In this document: positions 7,801-17,089 of the stretch, piece after piece
Layout of the letters: every line of letters starts with the position of its first letter
How positions within the stretch are numbered: the stretch's first letter is position 1
Origin: Neobacillus mesonae
Lineage (GTDB): Bacteria; Bacillota; Bacilli; Paenibacillales; Paenibacillaceae
NCBI GenBank assembly: GCA_023715865.1
Contig: JAMBOW010000006.1
Coordinates: 62,001 to 126,000, forward strand
Reading direction: 5' to 3'
Length of the DNA: 64,000 bases
Notes under the pieces: model-generated
Databases searched by the model: none
What the model was told of the DNA's origin: nothing
What the model saw: only the letters and a program-made list of their open reading frames with translations
Position numbers and translations under genes: made by a program

Positions 7801-9420
7801 ATGGCAGAAATGAATGCGAACACGAATGCAGGAGAGAAACAAAAAGATACGCATACATCAGCTGCACAGGAAGCACTTCATGCCATTGAGCGTTTGGTAT
7901 TGTTTGCGGCAAGACGCCGCCTGATCGAGGAGGCGGATTATGATTACAGCCGCAATCAGCTGATGAGCCTGTTTAATTTTGACGAGCCCTATGCTGGTGC
8001 AGTTGACGAATCGGAGCTTTCTGGACCGCAGACGCTGATCGATGTGTTAATCGAATATGGTTTTGAGATTGGGCTCATTCCGGAGAATACGGATACTTAT
8101 CGGGATTTGCTCGACGCCAAAATTATGGGACTTGTCATGGCCCGTCCTTCCGAAGTGATTCGGGAATTCAGGGAGATTGAAGCAGAGAAGGGGATAGAAG
8201 CGGCAACCAGCCGTTTCTATGACCTGTCGATTGATTCGAACTATATTCGGATGGATCGGATTTCTAAGAACGTTTATTGGAAGCAGCCTACGGAATACGG
8301 GGACATCGAAATTACGATTAACCTATCCAAGCCGGAGAAGAGCCCGAAAGAGATTGCCATGGCTAAGCTGCTCCCGCCGCCGGTGTATCCGAAATGTCAG
8401 CTTTGTCGTGAAAATGTGGGCTACAGAGGCAGAATCAATCATCCGGCACGTCAGAACCTGAGAACCATCCCGCTTACGCTGAATGATGAGAAATGGCTGT
8501 TCCAGTACTCTCCATATGTTTACTATAATGAGCATTGCATCGTGTTCCATCATGATCATGTGCCGATGAAACTGACCAAGGATACACTGCGCAGACTGCT
8601 CGGGTTTGTGGATCAATACCCGCATTATTTTATCGGATCTAACGCTGATCTTCCGATCGTAGGCGGCAGTATATTGACACATGATCATTTCCAGGGAGGC
8701 AGACATACGTTTGCGATTCAAAAAGCAGTGCAGGAAGCTGTATTCCACAGCGATGCTGCTCCTGGTGTGTCCCTGAGCCTGGTAAAATGGCCAATGTCTG
8801 TGCTGAGACTGTCCTCGAAGGATCAAGCAGCTTTGCTTGAGGCGGCAAATCATATTTATGAAGCATGGAAGCTCTACAGCGATTCTGAGGTTGATATTCT
8901 GTCGCATACAGAACAGGATGGCCAGAAGGTCCCTCACAACACAGTAACGCCGATCGTACGGCGCGCTGAGGACGGAGGGTATGAAATGGACCTCGTACTT
9001 CGCAACAACCGGACGAGTGAAGAGTATCCTGAAGGGATTTTCCATCCGCATCGTGAAATGCACCATTTGAAAAAAGAAAATATTGGTTTGATCGAAGTTA
9101 TGGGCTTAGCCATTCTCCCTGGCAGATTGAAAGAGGAATTGGATCTTATTGCTGATATCTTGACAGGGGATCAAAAGCTTCTGAATACTGCGGTTAGTGA
9201 TGAAGCTTCCGATCTTCACAAGCATACAGAGTGGATCCATTCGCTGATTGCAAAGTATGGTACTGCACTCGCTAAGGAAGAGGCAGTAACTCGGGTTCAG
9301 GAGGAAGCAGGCAACAAATTTGCCCAAATACTTGAACATGCTGGTGTTTATAAACGGGATGAAGCAGGCAAGAAAGCATTCCGCCGTTTTGTACAGCACC
9401 TAGGATATACAGAAGCGTAA
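7801..9420 (+). CDS. galT: UDP-glucose--hexose-1-phosphate uridylyltransferase, Firmicutes type
   Basis: Transfers UMP from UDP-glucose to galactose-1-phosphate. With 539 residues it belongs to the long GalT class found in Firmicutes (GalT_1/GalP_UDP_tr families), not the shorter enterobacterial class. A metal-site-like CQLCRENVGYRGR segment lies near residue 200, followed by YNEHCIVFHHDHVP and GGSILTHDHFQGG, whose His-rich motifs are typical of the class. The N-terminal acidic region (about 1-25) is poorly conserved. The ATG is preceded by AAGGGGAGTAAGG and lies 4 bases after galE. A terminator closes the operon. Confidence 0.95.
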   Translation: MAEMNANTNAGEKQKDTHTSAAQEALHAIERLVLFAARRRLIEEADYDYSRNQLMSLFNFDEPYAGAVDESELSGPQTLIDVLIEYGFEIGLIPENTDTYRDLLDAKIMGLVMARPSEVIREFREIEAEKGIEAATSRFYDLSIDSNYIRMDRISKNVYWKQPTEYGDIEITINLSKPEKSPKEIAMAKLLPPPVYPKCQLCRENVGYRGRINHPARQNLRTIPLTLNDEKWLFQYSPYVYYNEHCIVFHHDHVPMKLTKDTLRRLLGFVDQYPHYFIGSNADLPIVGGSILTHDHFQGGRHTFAIQKAVQEAVFHSDAAPGVSLSLVKWPMSVLRLSSKDQAALLEAANHIYEAWKLYSDSEVDILSHTEQDGQKVPHNTVTPIVRRAEDGGYEMDLVLRNNRTSEEYPEGIFHPHREMHHLKKENIGLIEVMGLAILPGRLKEELDLIADILTGDQKLLNTAVSDEASDLHKHTEWIHSLIAKYGTALAKEEAVTRVQEEAGNKFAQILEHAGVYKRDEAGKKAFRRFVQHLGYTEA

Positions 9421-9423
9421 TGA

Positions 9424-9469
9424 ATAAGTAAGGCCTGTCCCGCATTTGGGATGGGCTTTACTTATTTTG
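9424..9469 (+). terminator. Terminator of the gal operon
   Basis: Long hairpin AATAAGTAAGGCCTGTCCC paired with GGGATGGGCTTTACTTATT (a few G-T pairs), ending in TTTT. Confidence 0.8.
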
Positions 9470-9490
9470 TACATACTTCATTAGCGAAGT

Positions 9491-9520
9491 TTGTTTTTTG
9501 AAAACAGTTAGTCCTATAAT
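9491..9520 (+). promoter_or_regulatory. Promoter of the alcohol dehydrogenase gene
   Basis: Perfect -10 box TATAAT (9515-9520) with TTGTTT (9491-9496) 18 bases upstream, 50 bases before the start codon. Confidence 0.5.
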
Positions 9521-9570
9521 AGACAAAGAGTATTACTCTCAAAAATGCATGCTTGGAGGCGAATCTCATC

Positions 9571-10734
9571 ATGAGATCTTTTCAATTTCATAATCCTACA
9601 CGTCTGATCTTTGGAAAAGGTCAGCTTACTTCTTTAAAAACAGAGGTGCCTAAATACGGTACGAAGGTGCTCCTTGTTTATGGCGGCGGCAGCATCAAAC
9701 GTAATGGCCTCTATGATCAAGTGATCCAGCTGCTTTCGGAAATCGGAGCAGAGGTTCATGAACTGGCCGGCGTAGAGCCGAACCCGCGTCTCTCTACAGT
9801 ACATAAAGGAGCAGACCTGTGCAAAGCCAACGGAATCGAGCTCATCCTGGCTGTCGGCGGAGGAAGTGTTATCGACTGTGCCAAAGCGATCGCCGTCGGT
9901 GCCAAATATGACGGCAGCATGTGGGACTTCGTAGAACGTAAAGCTGTGCCGGAAGCTGCATTGCCGCTGGCTACAGTCCTTACGATGGCTGCAACCGGAT
10001 CAGAGATGAACAGCGGCTCTGTCATTACGAACCAAGAAACCCAAGAAAAGCTTGGCTGGGGCAGCCCGCTCGTTTACCCAGTCTTCTCAATTCTTGACCC
10101 TGTGCATACATTCTCCGTACCGCAGGACCAAACCGTCTATGGTATGGTGGATATGATGTCTCATACGCTGGAGCACTACTTCCATTTGGATCCAAATACT
10201 CCTGTACAGCTGGGCTTCTGTGAAACGATCCTGCGGACGGTTATGGAAGCGGCGCCTAAGCTGATTAATGACCTGGAAAATTATGAGCTGCGTGAAACGA
10301 TCCTGTACTGCGGTACAATGGCGCTCAACAATATTTTGAGCATGGGTCTTCAGGGTGACTGGGCTACGCACAATATTGAGCACGCCGTGTCGGCTGTCTA
10401 CGATATTCCTCATGGGGGCGGACTTGCGATTCTGTTCCCGAACTGGATGAAGCATAACCTTCATGTAGATGTATCCCGCTTCAAACGTCTGGCCATTAAC
10501 GTATTTAACGTGAATCCAGAAGGTAAGAGTGACGAGCAAATCGCGACAGAAGGAATTGAAGCGCTGCGTGCGTTCTGGACAAGCATTGGCGCACCAAGCC
10601 GTCTGGCGGATTATGACATTGATGCGAGCCAAATCGATGCGATGGCGGATAAAGCGATGCGCTTCGGACCATTTGGTAATTTCAATAAACTGCAGCGTGA
10701 GGATGTTGTTGAGATATATAAAGCTTCCCTGTAA
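9571..10734 (+). CDS. Iron-containing alcohol dehydrogenase (BdhA/YqhD type)
   Basis: NAD(P)H-dependent alcohol/aldehyde oxidoreductase of group III, 387 residues, cytoplasmic. The nucleotide site shows [14 protein letters not shown] and [23 protein letters not shown] follows. The divalent metal ligands are an Asp in [18 protein letters not shown] and the histidines of [10 protein letters not shown] and the long [13 protein letters not shown] segment. It resembles the butanol dehydrogenases of Bacillales and clostridia; the natural substrate is not determinable. The open frame begins at a TTG at 9553 that lies inside the ribosome site, so the ATG at 9571, nine bases after GGAGGCG, is the start. 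It stands alone, with its own promoter and terminator. Confidence 0.93.
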   Translation: MRSFQFHNPTRLIFGKGQLTSLKTEVPKYGTKVLLVYGGGSIKRNGLYDQVIQLLSEIGAEVHELAGVEPNPRLSTVHKGADLCKANGIELILAVGGGSVIDCAKAIAVGAKYDGSMWDFVERKAVPEAALPLATVLTMAATGSEMNSGSVITNQETQEKLGWGSPLVYPVFSILDPVHTFSVPQDQTVYGMVDMMSHTLEHYFHLDPNTPVQLGFCETILRTVMEAAPKLINDLENYELRETILYCGTMALNNILSMGLQGDWATHNIEHAVSAVYDIPHGGGLAILFPNWMKHNLHVDVSRFKRLAINVFNVNPEGKSDEQIATEGIEALRAFWTSIGAPSRLADYDIDASQIDAMADKAMRFGPFGNFNKLQREDVVEIYKASL

Positions 10735-10747
10735 AAAAAGGATAACC

Positions 10748-10788
10748 AAAAGCCCTTTGCACTTGTTATTAGTGCGAAGGGCTTTTTG
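10748..10788 (+). terminator. Terminator after the alcohol dehydrogenase gene
   Basis: AAAAGCCCTTTGCAC (10748-10762) pairs with GTGCGAAGGGCTTTT (10772-10786) and continues into T residues. Confidence 0.85.
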
Positions 10789-10828
10789 CATGTCATTATC
10801 CTTATTGAGCAGAACCGATGGCGAAGGA

Positions 10829-10955
10829 GGATGGAATTGTTGCAGAAGGAGCGAAGCGTTCGCTTTTTGCCTTTGGATTTCTACCTATAGCTGTTTTTTA
10901 TATCATCCTGAAATCCAAAGGCAATTTGCGACCTGAAGAACAATCCGTCATCCGC
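10829..10955. repeat. Long palindromic element (MITE/REP-like)
   Basis: Perfect 15-base arms TTGCCTTTGGATTTC (10867-10881) and its complement (10910-10924) enclose a 28-base loop. Around them, looser outer arms (GGATGGAATTGTTGCAG... against ...GAACAATCCGTCATCC) extend the symmetry to about 125 bases. The left arm also holds a small GCGAA-GCG-TTCGC hairpin. It codes for nothing obvious. Only one copy is present here; its design is that of a dispersed palindromic repeat. Confidence 0.55.
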
Positions 10956-10958
10956 AGC

Positions 10959-11002
10959 CATGAACCCATGAACCCATGAACCCATGAACCCATGAACCCA
11001 TG
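10959..11002. repeat. 8-bp tandem repeat, 5.5 copies
   Basis: The octamer CATGAACC is repeated five times without error, followed by CATG. It directly follows the palindromic element and lies 80 bases before the sigma-W-type promoter. The 10.7-11.15 kb gap contains nothing else that I recognise. Confidence 0.95.
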
Positions 11003-11081
11003 TATTAATTACAGCCCATCATTTCCTTTAATTCAGCTAACATTCTTATAAAAACCTCAATTAGCTCCCTATTCATAATTT

Positions 11082-11107
11082 TGAAACATTTACCTAATTC
11101 ATACGTA
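11082..11107 (+). promoter_or_regulatory. Sigma-W promoter of the yuaF-floT operon
   Basis: TGAAAC (11082-11087), exactly 16 bases, then CGTA (11104-11107): a perfect match to the sigma-W consensus, 42 bases before the first gene. The B. subtilis counterpart (yuaFGI) is a known sigma-W operon. Confidence 0.85.
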
Positions 11108-11148
11108 TATATTGACATGAGTGAGGCGATCTAAAAGGGAGGTGAAAT

Positions 11149-11670
11149 ATGGAGACGTTATACTGGGCTTGCCTAATTGGGGGCGCAATATTTGCACTTG
11201 TTAGCGTCTTATTCGGAGATTTGTTCGATGGTTTACTGGAAGGGTCATTTGAGCTGGCAGGAGTGGAGTTTTTAAATTCCACTATCATTGCAAGTGCTAT
11301 TACTACTTTTGGAGGAGCCGGTATTTTGCTTATGAAATATACCGAGCTCAGTACAGCAGGCCATATTCTGTTATCGCTCTTGTTTGGTATCCTGGGAGCT
11401 CTAGTCGTGTTTTTTACCTACATAAGGCCTGCACGGAACAGTGAAGTATCAACCGGCTTCTCCATGCGTGAGCTTGCCGGAAAGATCGGTGAGATCACCG
11501 TACCTGTACCCGAAAAAGGATACGGTGAAGTAATGATTAAGCTCGTCAGCGGCAATACGATCCACACAGCCTCGAGCTTTGAAGCCAAGCCCATTTTGGC
11601 AGGCACCAGGGTGGTTGTCGTAGAGATCGTTGACGGTGTGCTTCGTGTAGCGGAGCTCGAGAGTGTGTAG
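11149..11670 (+). CDS. yuaF: NfeD-family membrane protein (YuaF)
   Basis: Partner protein of flotillin. The 173 residues hold three or four hydrophobic helices in the first 100 residues (about 4-22, 45-65, 70-95), then a small soluble beta domain of OB-fold type (VPEKGYGEVMIKL, AGTRVVVVEIVDGVLRV). That is the layout of short NfeD proteins. Length and gene order match B. subtilis YuaF. The ribosome site is AAGGGAGGTG. The flotillin gene follows 33 bases downstream in the same operon. In B. subtilis the pair forms membrane microdomains that influence membrane fluidity; here that role is inferred from family and order. Confidence 0.88.
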   Translation: METLYWACLIGGAIFALVSVLFGDLFDGLLEGSFELAGVEFLNSTIIASAITTFGGAGILLMKYTELSTAGHILLSLLFGILGALVVFFTYIRPARNSEVSTGFSMRELAGKIGEITVPVPEKGYGEVMIKLVSGNTIHTASSFEAKPILAGTRVVVVEIVDGVLRVAELESV

Positions 11671-11703
11671 TAAAGATTATTTATTCATAAGGGAGAGATG
11701 AGA

Positions 11704-13245
11704 ATGCCAGATTTCATGCAAGAATCTTTAATTATTCCAGCTATTGTAGTGATTGTAATCCTAATTCTAGGGATCGCGTTCTGGGCGAGATACAAGACGG
11801 TGGGACCAGACGAAGCAATGATCGTTACGGGCTCATTCCTTGGTAATAAAAATATTTCAGAGGATGAATCCGGAAGGAAAATCAAAATCGTACGCGGCGG
11901 CGGTACGTTCATATGGCCAATATTCCAGCAATCAGAGTTTATATCCCTCTTATCCCACAAGCTTGACGTAACAACTCCGGAAGTTTACACAGAGCAAGGA
12001 GTTCCGGTTATTGCCGATGGGGTTGCTATTATTAAAGTCGGAAGTTCTATCGAGGATGTAGCAACGGCAGCGGAGCAGTTTATCGGCAAGCCGATTGAAT
12101 CCCTTAAAGGGGAAGCGCAGGAAGTACTTGAGGGTCATCTTCGTGCGATTTTGGGATCAATGACGGTGGAGGAAGTATATCGTAACCGGGACCGCTTTGC
12201 ACAAGAGGTTCAAGGTGTGGCTGCAAGAGACCTTAAGAAGATGGGTCTGTCAATCGTCTCGTTCACGATCAAGGACGTGCGTGATAAGCATGGCTACTTG
12301 GATGCACTCGGTAAACCGCGAATTGCCATGGTAAAACGGGATGCAGAGATTGCCGAAGCGGAAGCGGTCAGAGATGCAAGAATTCAGAAGGCCAATGCGG
12401 AGGAGCAAGGGCAGAAGGCAGAATTGCTGCGTGACACAAATATCGCGGAAGCATCCAAAGAGAAAGAGCTGAAGGTTGCATCCTTTAAGAAAGAACAGGA
12501 TACAGCTAAAGCGGAAGCAGACCAGGCTTATCATATCCAAGAAGCCCGTGCGAAGCAGACAATGGTTGAAGAGCAAATGAAAGTAGAGCTTGTACGTAAG
12601 GAGCGCGAAATCGACCTTCAAGAAAAAGAAATCACAGTGCGTGAGAAGCAGTACGATGCAGAAGTGAAGAAAAAAGCAGAAGCAGATCGTTACGCGGTTG
12701 AGCAGGCGGCGGAAGCCGACAAGGCTAAGAAAATGCGGGAAGCCGATGCGGTGCAATATTCGATCGAAACACAGGCTAAGGCTACTGCAGAGCAGAAGCG
12801 TCTTGAAGGTCAGGCTGTTGCCGATGCAGAGCGTGCGAAAGGTACAGCGGATGCGGAAGTTATCCGTCTGCGTGGTCTTGCAGAAGCAGAGGCGAAAGAG
12901 AAATTGGCAGAAGCCTTCCAAAAATTTGGCGAAGCTGCAGTTCTCGATATTATTGTCAAAATGCTGCCAGAGCTTGCTGAGCGCATTGCACAGCCTATTG
13001 CCTCCATCGACAAACTTACGGTAGTGGATACAGGCAAAGGGGAAGGCGCCGCAAGAGTCAGCAACTATGTAACAGAGCTGATGTCCACTGCTCCTGAGAT
13101 GCTGAAGAGCGTGTCCGGTATTGATGTAGAGAAGCTCATTCAAGGCTTTACCAAAAAAGCAATTCCTTCCGCTCCTACAGAGCCGGCAGCATTAGATAAC
13201 TTGAAAATACCGGCTGAAGTGGTTGCTACCAAAGAAACCAACTAA
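11704..13245 (+). CDS. floT: Flotillin-like protein FloT
   Basis: Scaffold of functional membrane microdomains at the cytoplasmic membrane. The N-terminus has one membrane segment (about residues 9-28), followed by an SPFH/prohibitin domain (about 30-210). The flotillin domain is rich in Glu-Ala repeats predicted to form a long coiled coil (about 215-400), and the tail ends near residue 513. An ATG at 11698 lies too close to the GGGAGAG ribosome site, so the ATG at 11704 is preferred. It is the second gene of the sigma-W operon after yuaF. Coiled-coil composition is obvious in the sequence (runs such as EAEAVRDARIQKANAEEQ). Confidence 0.94.
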   Translation: MPDFMQESLIIPAIVVIVILILGIAFWARYKTVGPDEAMIVTGSFLGNKNISEDESGRKIKIVRGGGTFIWPIFQQSEFISLLSHKLDVTTPEVYTEQGVPVIADGVAIIKVGSSIEDVATAAEQFIGKPIESLKGEAQEVLEGHLRAILGSMTVEEVYRNRDRFAQEVQGVAARDLKKMGLSIVSFTIKDVRDKHGYLDALGKPRIAMVKRDAEIAEAEAVRDARIQKANAEEQGQKAELLRDTNIAEASKEKELKVASFKKEQDTAKAEADQAYHIQEARAKQTMVEEQMKVELVRKEREIDLQEKEITVREKQYDAEVKKKAEADRYAVEQAAEADKAKKMREADAVQYSIETQAKATAEQKRLEGQAVADAERAKGTADAEVIRLRGLAEAEAKEKLAEAFQKFGEAAVLDIIVKMLPELAERIAQPIASIDKLTVVDTGKGEGAARVSNYVTELMSTAPEMLKSVSGIDVEKLIQGFTKKAIPSAPTEPAALDNLKIPAEVVATKETN

Positions 13246-13367
13246 TCCAGTCTCCTCTGTGGTCAAATGTTGACCTAAGCCTCATAATTTGTTAACTTAA
13301 GCGTGGTATAGCTTTTTGTTAATTTACTTGCTGATCTACGAATTATGGGGCTAAAAGAGGTGCAAAT

Positions 13368-14216
13368 GTGAACCTGAAGGTAGCAAAGGTGCTGAATAAC
13401 AACGTCATTATCGCGACCCATCCTGAACACGAAGAAGTAGTTATCATCAGCAAAGGGATTGGATTCAATCGCAAATCAGGTGATCAAATTCCTCTGCAGG
13501 CAGTCGAGAAGATGTTCATATTAACAAGACAAGAGGAGCAGGAGCAATACAAGCAGCTGGTTCCCCGTGTCAGTGAAAAGTTAATAGAGACGATCAACGA
13601 CATTATTTTATATATAACAAGCAAAAGTAAGGCTCCGCTCAATGAACATATTCATATCGCCTTGACGGATCATATCGCATTTGCCATGAAACGGAAAGAA
13701 CAGGGCATCGTGCTGCATAACCCGTTTCTGTACGAAACGAAAGACATGTATCCGATGGAATATGAATTTGCTGAATATGCTATTGAGCTGATAGAGGAAC
13801 GTCTTGGCGTAGATCTTGGCAAAGAAGAAATAGGTTTTGTAGCTCTTCATATCTACAGTGCTATGACTAATCAGAATATTTCACAAGTCCAAGAACACTC
13901 TAAACTGATTGCAGATTTGGTTTCATTAGTTGAGGATCAGCTGAATTATCGGATTCCGCGCGATTCTTTAGATTACTCCAGACTTGTAACTCATCTTCGA
14001 TTTGCAATAGAACGGATTCGCCGAGGTGAAGAAGTAGCTGAAATTCACAAGCTGGATTCCCTTCTTAACCAAGAATATCCAGAAATGTATTCGCTTGCTT
14101 GGAAGCTTACGAAGATTATGGAGCGACGGATGAGCCATCCGGTATATGCGGCGGAAGTCAGCTATTTAACCATGCACTTACAGCGCTTGTCCCAGAAAAA
14201 GGAACAAAGTGAATGA
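13368..14216 (+). CDS. glcT: BglG-family transcriptional antiterminator GlcT
   Basis: RNA-binding antiterminator that lets RNA polymerase read through the ptsG leader when glucose is transported. The N-terminal 55 residues are the co-antiterminator RNA-binding domain (VAKVLNNNVIIATHPEHEEVVIISKGIGF). Two PTS regulation domains follow (about 65-170 and 175-280), with conserved histidines in HIHIALTDHIAFAMKR, EIGFVALHIYSA and TMHLQRL. Phosphorylation there by HPr or EIIGlc controls activity in known members. The start is GTG at 13368 after AAAGAGGTG. The target leader lies immediately downstream, which supports the GlcT assignment over LicT or SacY. Confidence 0.92.
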   Translation: MNLKVAKVLNNNVIIATHPEHEEVVIISKGIGFNRKSGDQIPLQAVEKMFILTRQEEQEQYKQLVPRVSEKLIETINDIILYITSKSKAPLNEHIHIALTDHIAFAMKRKEQGIVLHNPFLYETKDMYPMEYEFAEYAIELIEERLGVDLGKEEIGFVALHIYSAMTNQNISQVQEHSKLIADLVSLVEDQLNYRIPRDSLDYSRLVTHLRFAIERIRRGEEVAEIHKLDSLLNQEYPEMYSLAWKLTKIMERRMSHPVYAAEVSYLTMHLQRLSQKKEQSE

Positions 14217-14326
14217 ATTTCAATGTTTTACAGTTCAATATCTAGATAGATAAAGGGTGTACAACATCAATATCTTGTAGATTCTAAAATATTTTTAAAT
14301 TAATATATTTTTTTGATTGTAAAGGC

Positions 14327-14355
14327 TTGCATTCTTTTTTTCTTGGTGCTATGAT
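14327..14355 (+). promoter_or_regulatory. ptsG promoter
   Basis: TTGCAT (14327-14332), 17 bases, TATGAT (14350-14355); the transcript would begin about 190 bases before ptsG and include the antiterminator target. Confidence 0.75.
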
Positions 14356-14384
14356 GTTCACCGTAGAAATGATAACTTAATAAC

Positions 14385-14507
14385 TTATGACGTGTTACTG
14401 ATTCGATCAGGCATGAGTTGATAAAAGTATGATTGGCAACAACCATGATTGGGCAATATAACCCAGAGGTTGTTGTAACCATGCTCTATACGCTCATGCC
14501 TTTTTTG
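14385..14507 (+). promoter_or_regulatory. ptsG leader: GlcT RNA antiterminator target and terminator
   Basis: ACGTGTTACTGATTCGATCA (about 14390-14409) resembles the ribonucleic antiterminator of Bacillus ptsG. It overlaps the 5' side of a terminator made of AGGCATGAG (14409-14417) and CTCATGCCT (14493-14501) followed by six T residues. An inner stem, CAACAACC (14437-14444) with GGTTGTTG (14468-14475), lengthens the hairpin. Binding of GlcT to the first hairpin would prevent the terminator, the standard scheme for this system. Confidence 0.8.
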
Positions 14508-14553
14508 CGTTTTCGAATTCTCTAACACATGTATCCTTGAAGGAGTGAAACAC

Positions 14554-16584
14554 ATGTTTAAAAAGCTTTTCGGCGTGTTGCAGCGTGTCGGTAAAGCGGT
14601 CATGCTTCCGGTAGCAATATTGCCGGCGGCGGGTCTCCTGCTTGGGATCGGTAACCTATTGGTTAACGAAGACTTCCTCCAGTATGTACCGTTTCTAGAA
14701 GCTCACTGGATTCAAGTCATTGCTAACGTCATGATGAACTCAGGGCAGATCGTCTTCGATAACTTGTCCTTGCTGTTCGCGGTCGGGGTAGCAATCGGTC
14801 TTGCGGGCGGAGATGGCGTTGCGGGTCTTGCAGCGATTATCGGTTACCTGGTTATGAACGTGACCATGGGTACCGTGATGGGGGTAAATGACTATGCCCT
14901 TTCCCAAGGAGACTTTGCTTACGCAAGCGTTCTTGGTATCCCAACTTTGCAGACGGGCGTTTTCGGTGGTATCATTATCGGGGTCTTGGCTGCTTCGATG
15001 TATAATCGGTTTTTCAAAATCGAACTTCCGTCCTATTTGGGATTCTTCGCAGGCAAACGTTTCGTTCCGATCATTACGGCGGTAATGGCGCTTTTGATTG
15101 GTTTGTTGCTAACTTTGATTTGGCCGCCAATCCAAAATGCGATGAATTACATTTCCACAAGTATGATTGATACGAACAGAACGCTTGCCGCATTTATCTT
15201 CGGATTAATCGAGCGCTCGCTTATTCCATTTGGTTTGCATCATATCTTCTACTCACCGTTCTGGTTCGAGTTCGGAGAATATGTGAACAAAGCTGGAGAA
15301 CTCGTACGCGGTGACCAAAAGATATTTATGGCTCAGCTGCGTGATGGTGTTGAATTTACAGCAGGTACTTTTACAACAGGTAAATATCCGTTCATGATGT
15401 TCGGTCTTCCTGCTGCTGCGCTTGCGATTTACCATACTGCGAAGCCAGAGAACAAAAAAGTGGTCGGTTCCTTGATGGTATCCGGTGCACTTACAGCGTT
15501 CCTGACAGGGATCACAGAGCCGCTTGAGTTCTCATTCCTGTTCGTGGCACCGCTTTTGTTCGCAGTTCATGCTGTGTTTGCAGGTCTGTCCTTTATGGTT
15601 ATGCAGCTTCTCGGCGTTAAGATCGGGATGACGTTCTCCGGCGGTTTAATTGACTTTATGCTGTTCGGAGTATTGCCAAATCGAACGCCTTGGTGGCTGG
15701 TTATCGTGGTAGGTCTCGTGTTTGCAGTTATTTACTACTTTGGTTTCCGTTTCGTTATTCAGAAATTCAACCTGAAAACACCGGGACGTGAGGACAAGGT
15801 CATAGAAACTGGTTCGAACAATACGGGCTCTAAAGATGAGCTGCCTCACCAAATCTTGAAAGCTTTTGGTGGTTCTGATAACATCAAGCATCTAGATGCA
15901 TGTATCACAAGACTTCGTATCGAGGTTAAGGATAAAGGCAACGTAGATAAAGGCCGTCTAAAAGATCTTGGTGCTTCTGGGGTACTTGAAGTCGGCAACA
16001 ACGTACAAGCGATTTTCGGTACACGTTCTGATACGATCAAGTCTCAAATGAAAGACATTATCGAAGGGCGTACGCCATCCGCTGCACCAGAGGAAGAGCA
16101 GGCACAAGGTGAAGCGGGCGAAGCGATTATCAATGAGCAGATTGTAATGCCGGTTAACGGGGAGCTTCTCGATATTACGAAAGTTCCAGACCCTGTGTTC
16201 TCTGAGAAAATGACAGGTGACGGTTTTGCGATTCTGCCTCATGATGGAACCATTGTTTCACCGGTGAACGGTAAAGTGTTTAATGTATTCCCTAGCAAAC
16301 ATGCGATCGGCATTATGTCTGACGGCGGCAAGGAAGTACTCGTTCACATTGGTGTGAATACAGTGAAGCTGAAAGGCCAAGGCTTTAACGTTCTGGTTGC
16401 TGAGGGAGATCTCGTATCTGCCGGACAACCAATCATGGAAGTTGACGTGGAATACGTCAAGGAGCATGCTCCTTCCATTATTTCACCAATTATTTTCTCC
16501 AACCTGCCGGAGGGTTCCGCTGTTACACTGAATAAATCCGGTGTTCTGAAAGCAGGAGAAGAGGGAATTATAACAATCAAATAA
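14554..16584 (+). CDS. ptsG: PTS glucose-specific enzyme IICBA
   Basis: Membrane permease that imports and phosphorylates glucose using phosphate passed from HPr. The 676-residue protein is in the order EIIC (about 1-400, eight to ten membrane helices), EIIB (about 425-505, phosphorylated Cys450 in [10 protein letters not shown]) and EIIA (about 530-676, His598 in [14 protein letters not shown]). The open frame starts at a GTG inside the ribosome site, so the ATG at 14554, eight bases after GAAGGAG, is used. Expression is controlled by the antiterminator leader just upstream. It is followed by ptsH and ptsI. Confidence 0.96.
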   Translation: MFKKLFGVLQRVGKAVMLPVAILPAAGLLLGIGNLLVNEDFLQYVPFLEAHWIQVIANVMMNSGQIVFDNLSLLFAVGVAIGLAGGDGVAGLAAIIGYLVMNVTMGTVMGVNDYALSQGDFAYASVLGIPTLQTGVFGGIIIGVLAASMYNRFFKIELPSYLGFFAGKRFVPIITAVMALLIGLLLTLIWPPIQNAMNYISTSMIDTNRTLAAFIFGLIERSLIPFGLHHIFYSPFWFEFGEYVNKAGELVRGDQKIFMAQLRDGVEFTAGTFTTGKYPFMMFGLPAAALAIYHTAKPENKKVVGSLMVSGALTAFLTGITEPLEFSFLFVAPLLFAVHAVFAGLSFMVMQLLGVKIGMTFSGGLIDFMLFGVLPNRTPWWLVIVVGLVFAVIYYFGFRFVIQKFNLKTPGREDKVIETGSNNTGSKDELPHQILKAFGGSDNIKHLDACITRLRIEVKDKGNVDKGRLKDLGASGVLEVGNNVQAIFGTRSDTIKSQMKDIIEGRTPSAAPEEEQAQGEAGEAIINEQIVMPVNGELLDITKVPDPVFSEKMTGDGFAILPHDGTIVSPVNGKVFNVFPSKHAIGIMSDGGKEVLVHIGVNTVKLKGQGFNVLVAEGDLVSAGQPIMEVDVEYVKEHAPSIISPIIFSNLPEGSAVTLNKSGVLKAGEEGIITIK

Positions 16585-16628
16585 GACGATAATTAGACAT
16601 AAATTCATAGTTTGAATAAAAGAGTATC

Positions 16629-16666
16629 AAGGTCTAGTCCAAGATTTTAAATTTGGGCTAGATCTT
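16629..16666 (+). other. Hairpin between ptsG and ptsH
   Basis: AAGGTCTAGTCCA (16629-16641) pairs with TGGGCTAGATCTT (16654-16666) with two G-T pairs. It lacks a T run, so it is more likely an RNA processing or stability structure, or a weak terminator. Confidence 0.5.
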
Positions 16667-16741
16667 GAACCTCATTAAAAAGCAGTATGAATATGTGAAA
16701 ATTTAAGTCTTTTGTGGTTCGATGCTCCTGGCAAACAGGTA

Positions 16742-16762
16742 ATATACGTCTAAGACGTATAT
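16742..16762. promoter_or_regulatory. Perfect 21-bp palindrome before ptsH
   Basis: ATATACGTCT-A-AGACGTATAT, 51 bases before the ptsH start. It may be an operator or an mRNA hairpin; no known consensus was recognised. Confidence 0.5.
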
Positions 16763-16813
16763 ATACGCAAAGATCACACCAACTAAAAAATTGACGAAAG
16801 TGGGATGAATACT

Positions 16814-17089
16814 ATGCAACAAACATTCAGAATTACAGACGAAGATGGAATCCATGCACGCCCTGCAACAGCACTTGTAAATACAGCAAACAAATTTAAA
16901 GGTGCTGAGTCTTTTGCAGAAGCAAAAGGTAAAAAAGTAACATTGAAATCCATTCTGGGTGTTCTTTCCCTTGGTCTTGAAAAAGGCGACACAATCAGCA
17001 TCATCGTTGAAGGCGAAGGAGAAGCGGAAGCTCTTCAAGCTCTTACAGACGTAATGGTTAACGAAGGGCTGGGCGAAGTTCATGCCTAA
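16814..17089 (+). CDS. ptsH: Phosphocarrier protein HPr
   Basis: Small cytoplasmic carrier of 91 residues that passes phosphate from enzyme I to sugar-specific enzymes II and, when phosphorylated on Ser46, acts with CcpA in catabolite repression. [11 protein letters not shown] contains the active His14 (His15 in usual numbering), and [10 protein letters not shown] contains the regulatory serine. An ATG at 16805 is in frame but directly abuts the GGG of the ribosome site. The ATG at 16814 has proper spacing and gives the usual HPr N-terminus. The ptsI start codon lies 8 bases inside its 3' end. Confidence 0.96.
   Translation: MQQTFRITDEDGIHARPATALVNTANKFKGAESFAEAKGKKVTLKSILGVLSLGLEKGDTISIIVEGEGEAEALQALTDVMVNEGLGEVHA

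Noticed and set aside
10959-11002. CRISPR-like array
   Set aside because: The unit is only 8 bases with no spacers, so it is a simple tandem repeat. The repeats at 58-63 kb are also not regularly spaced.
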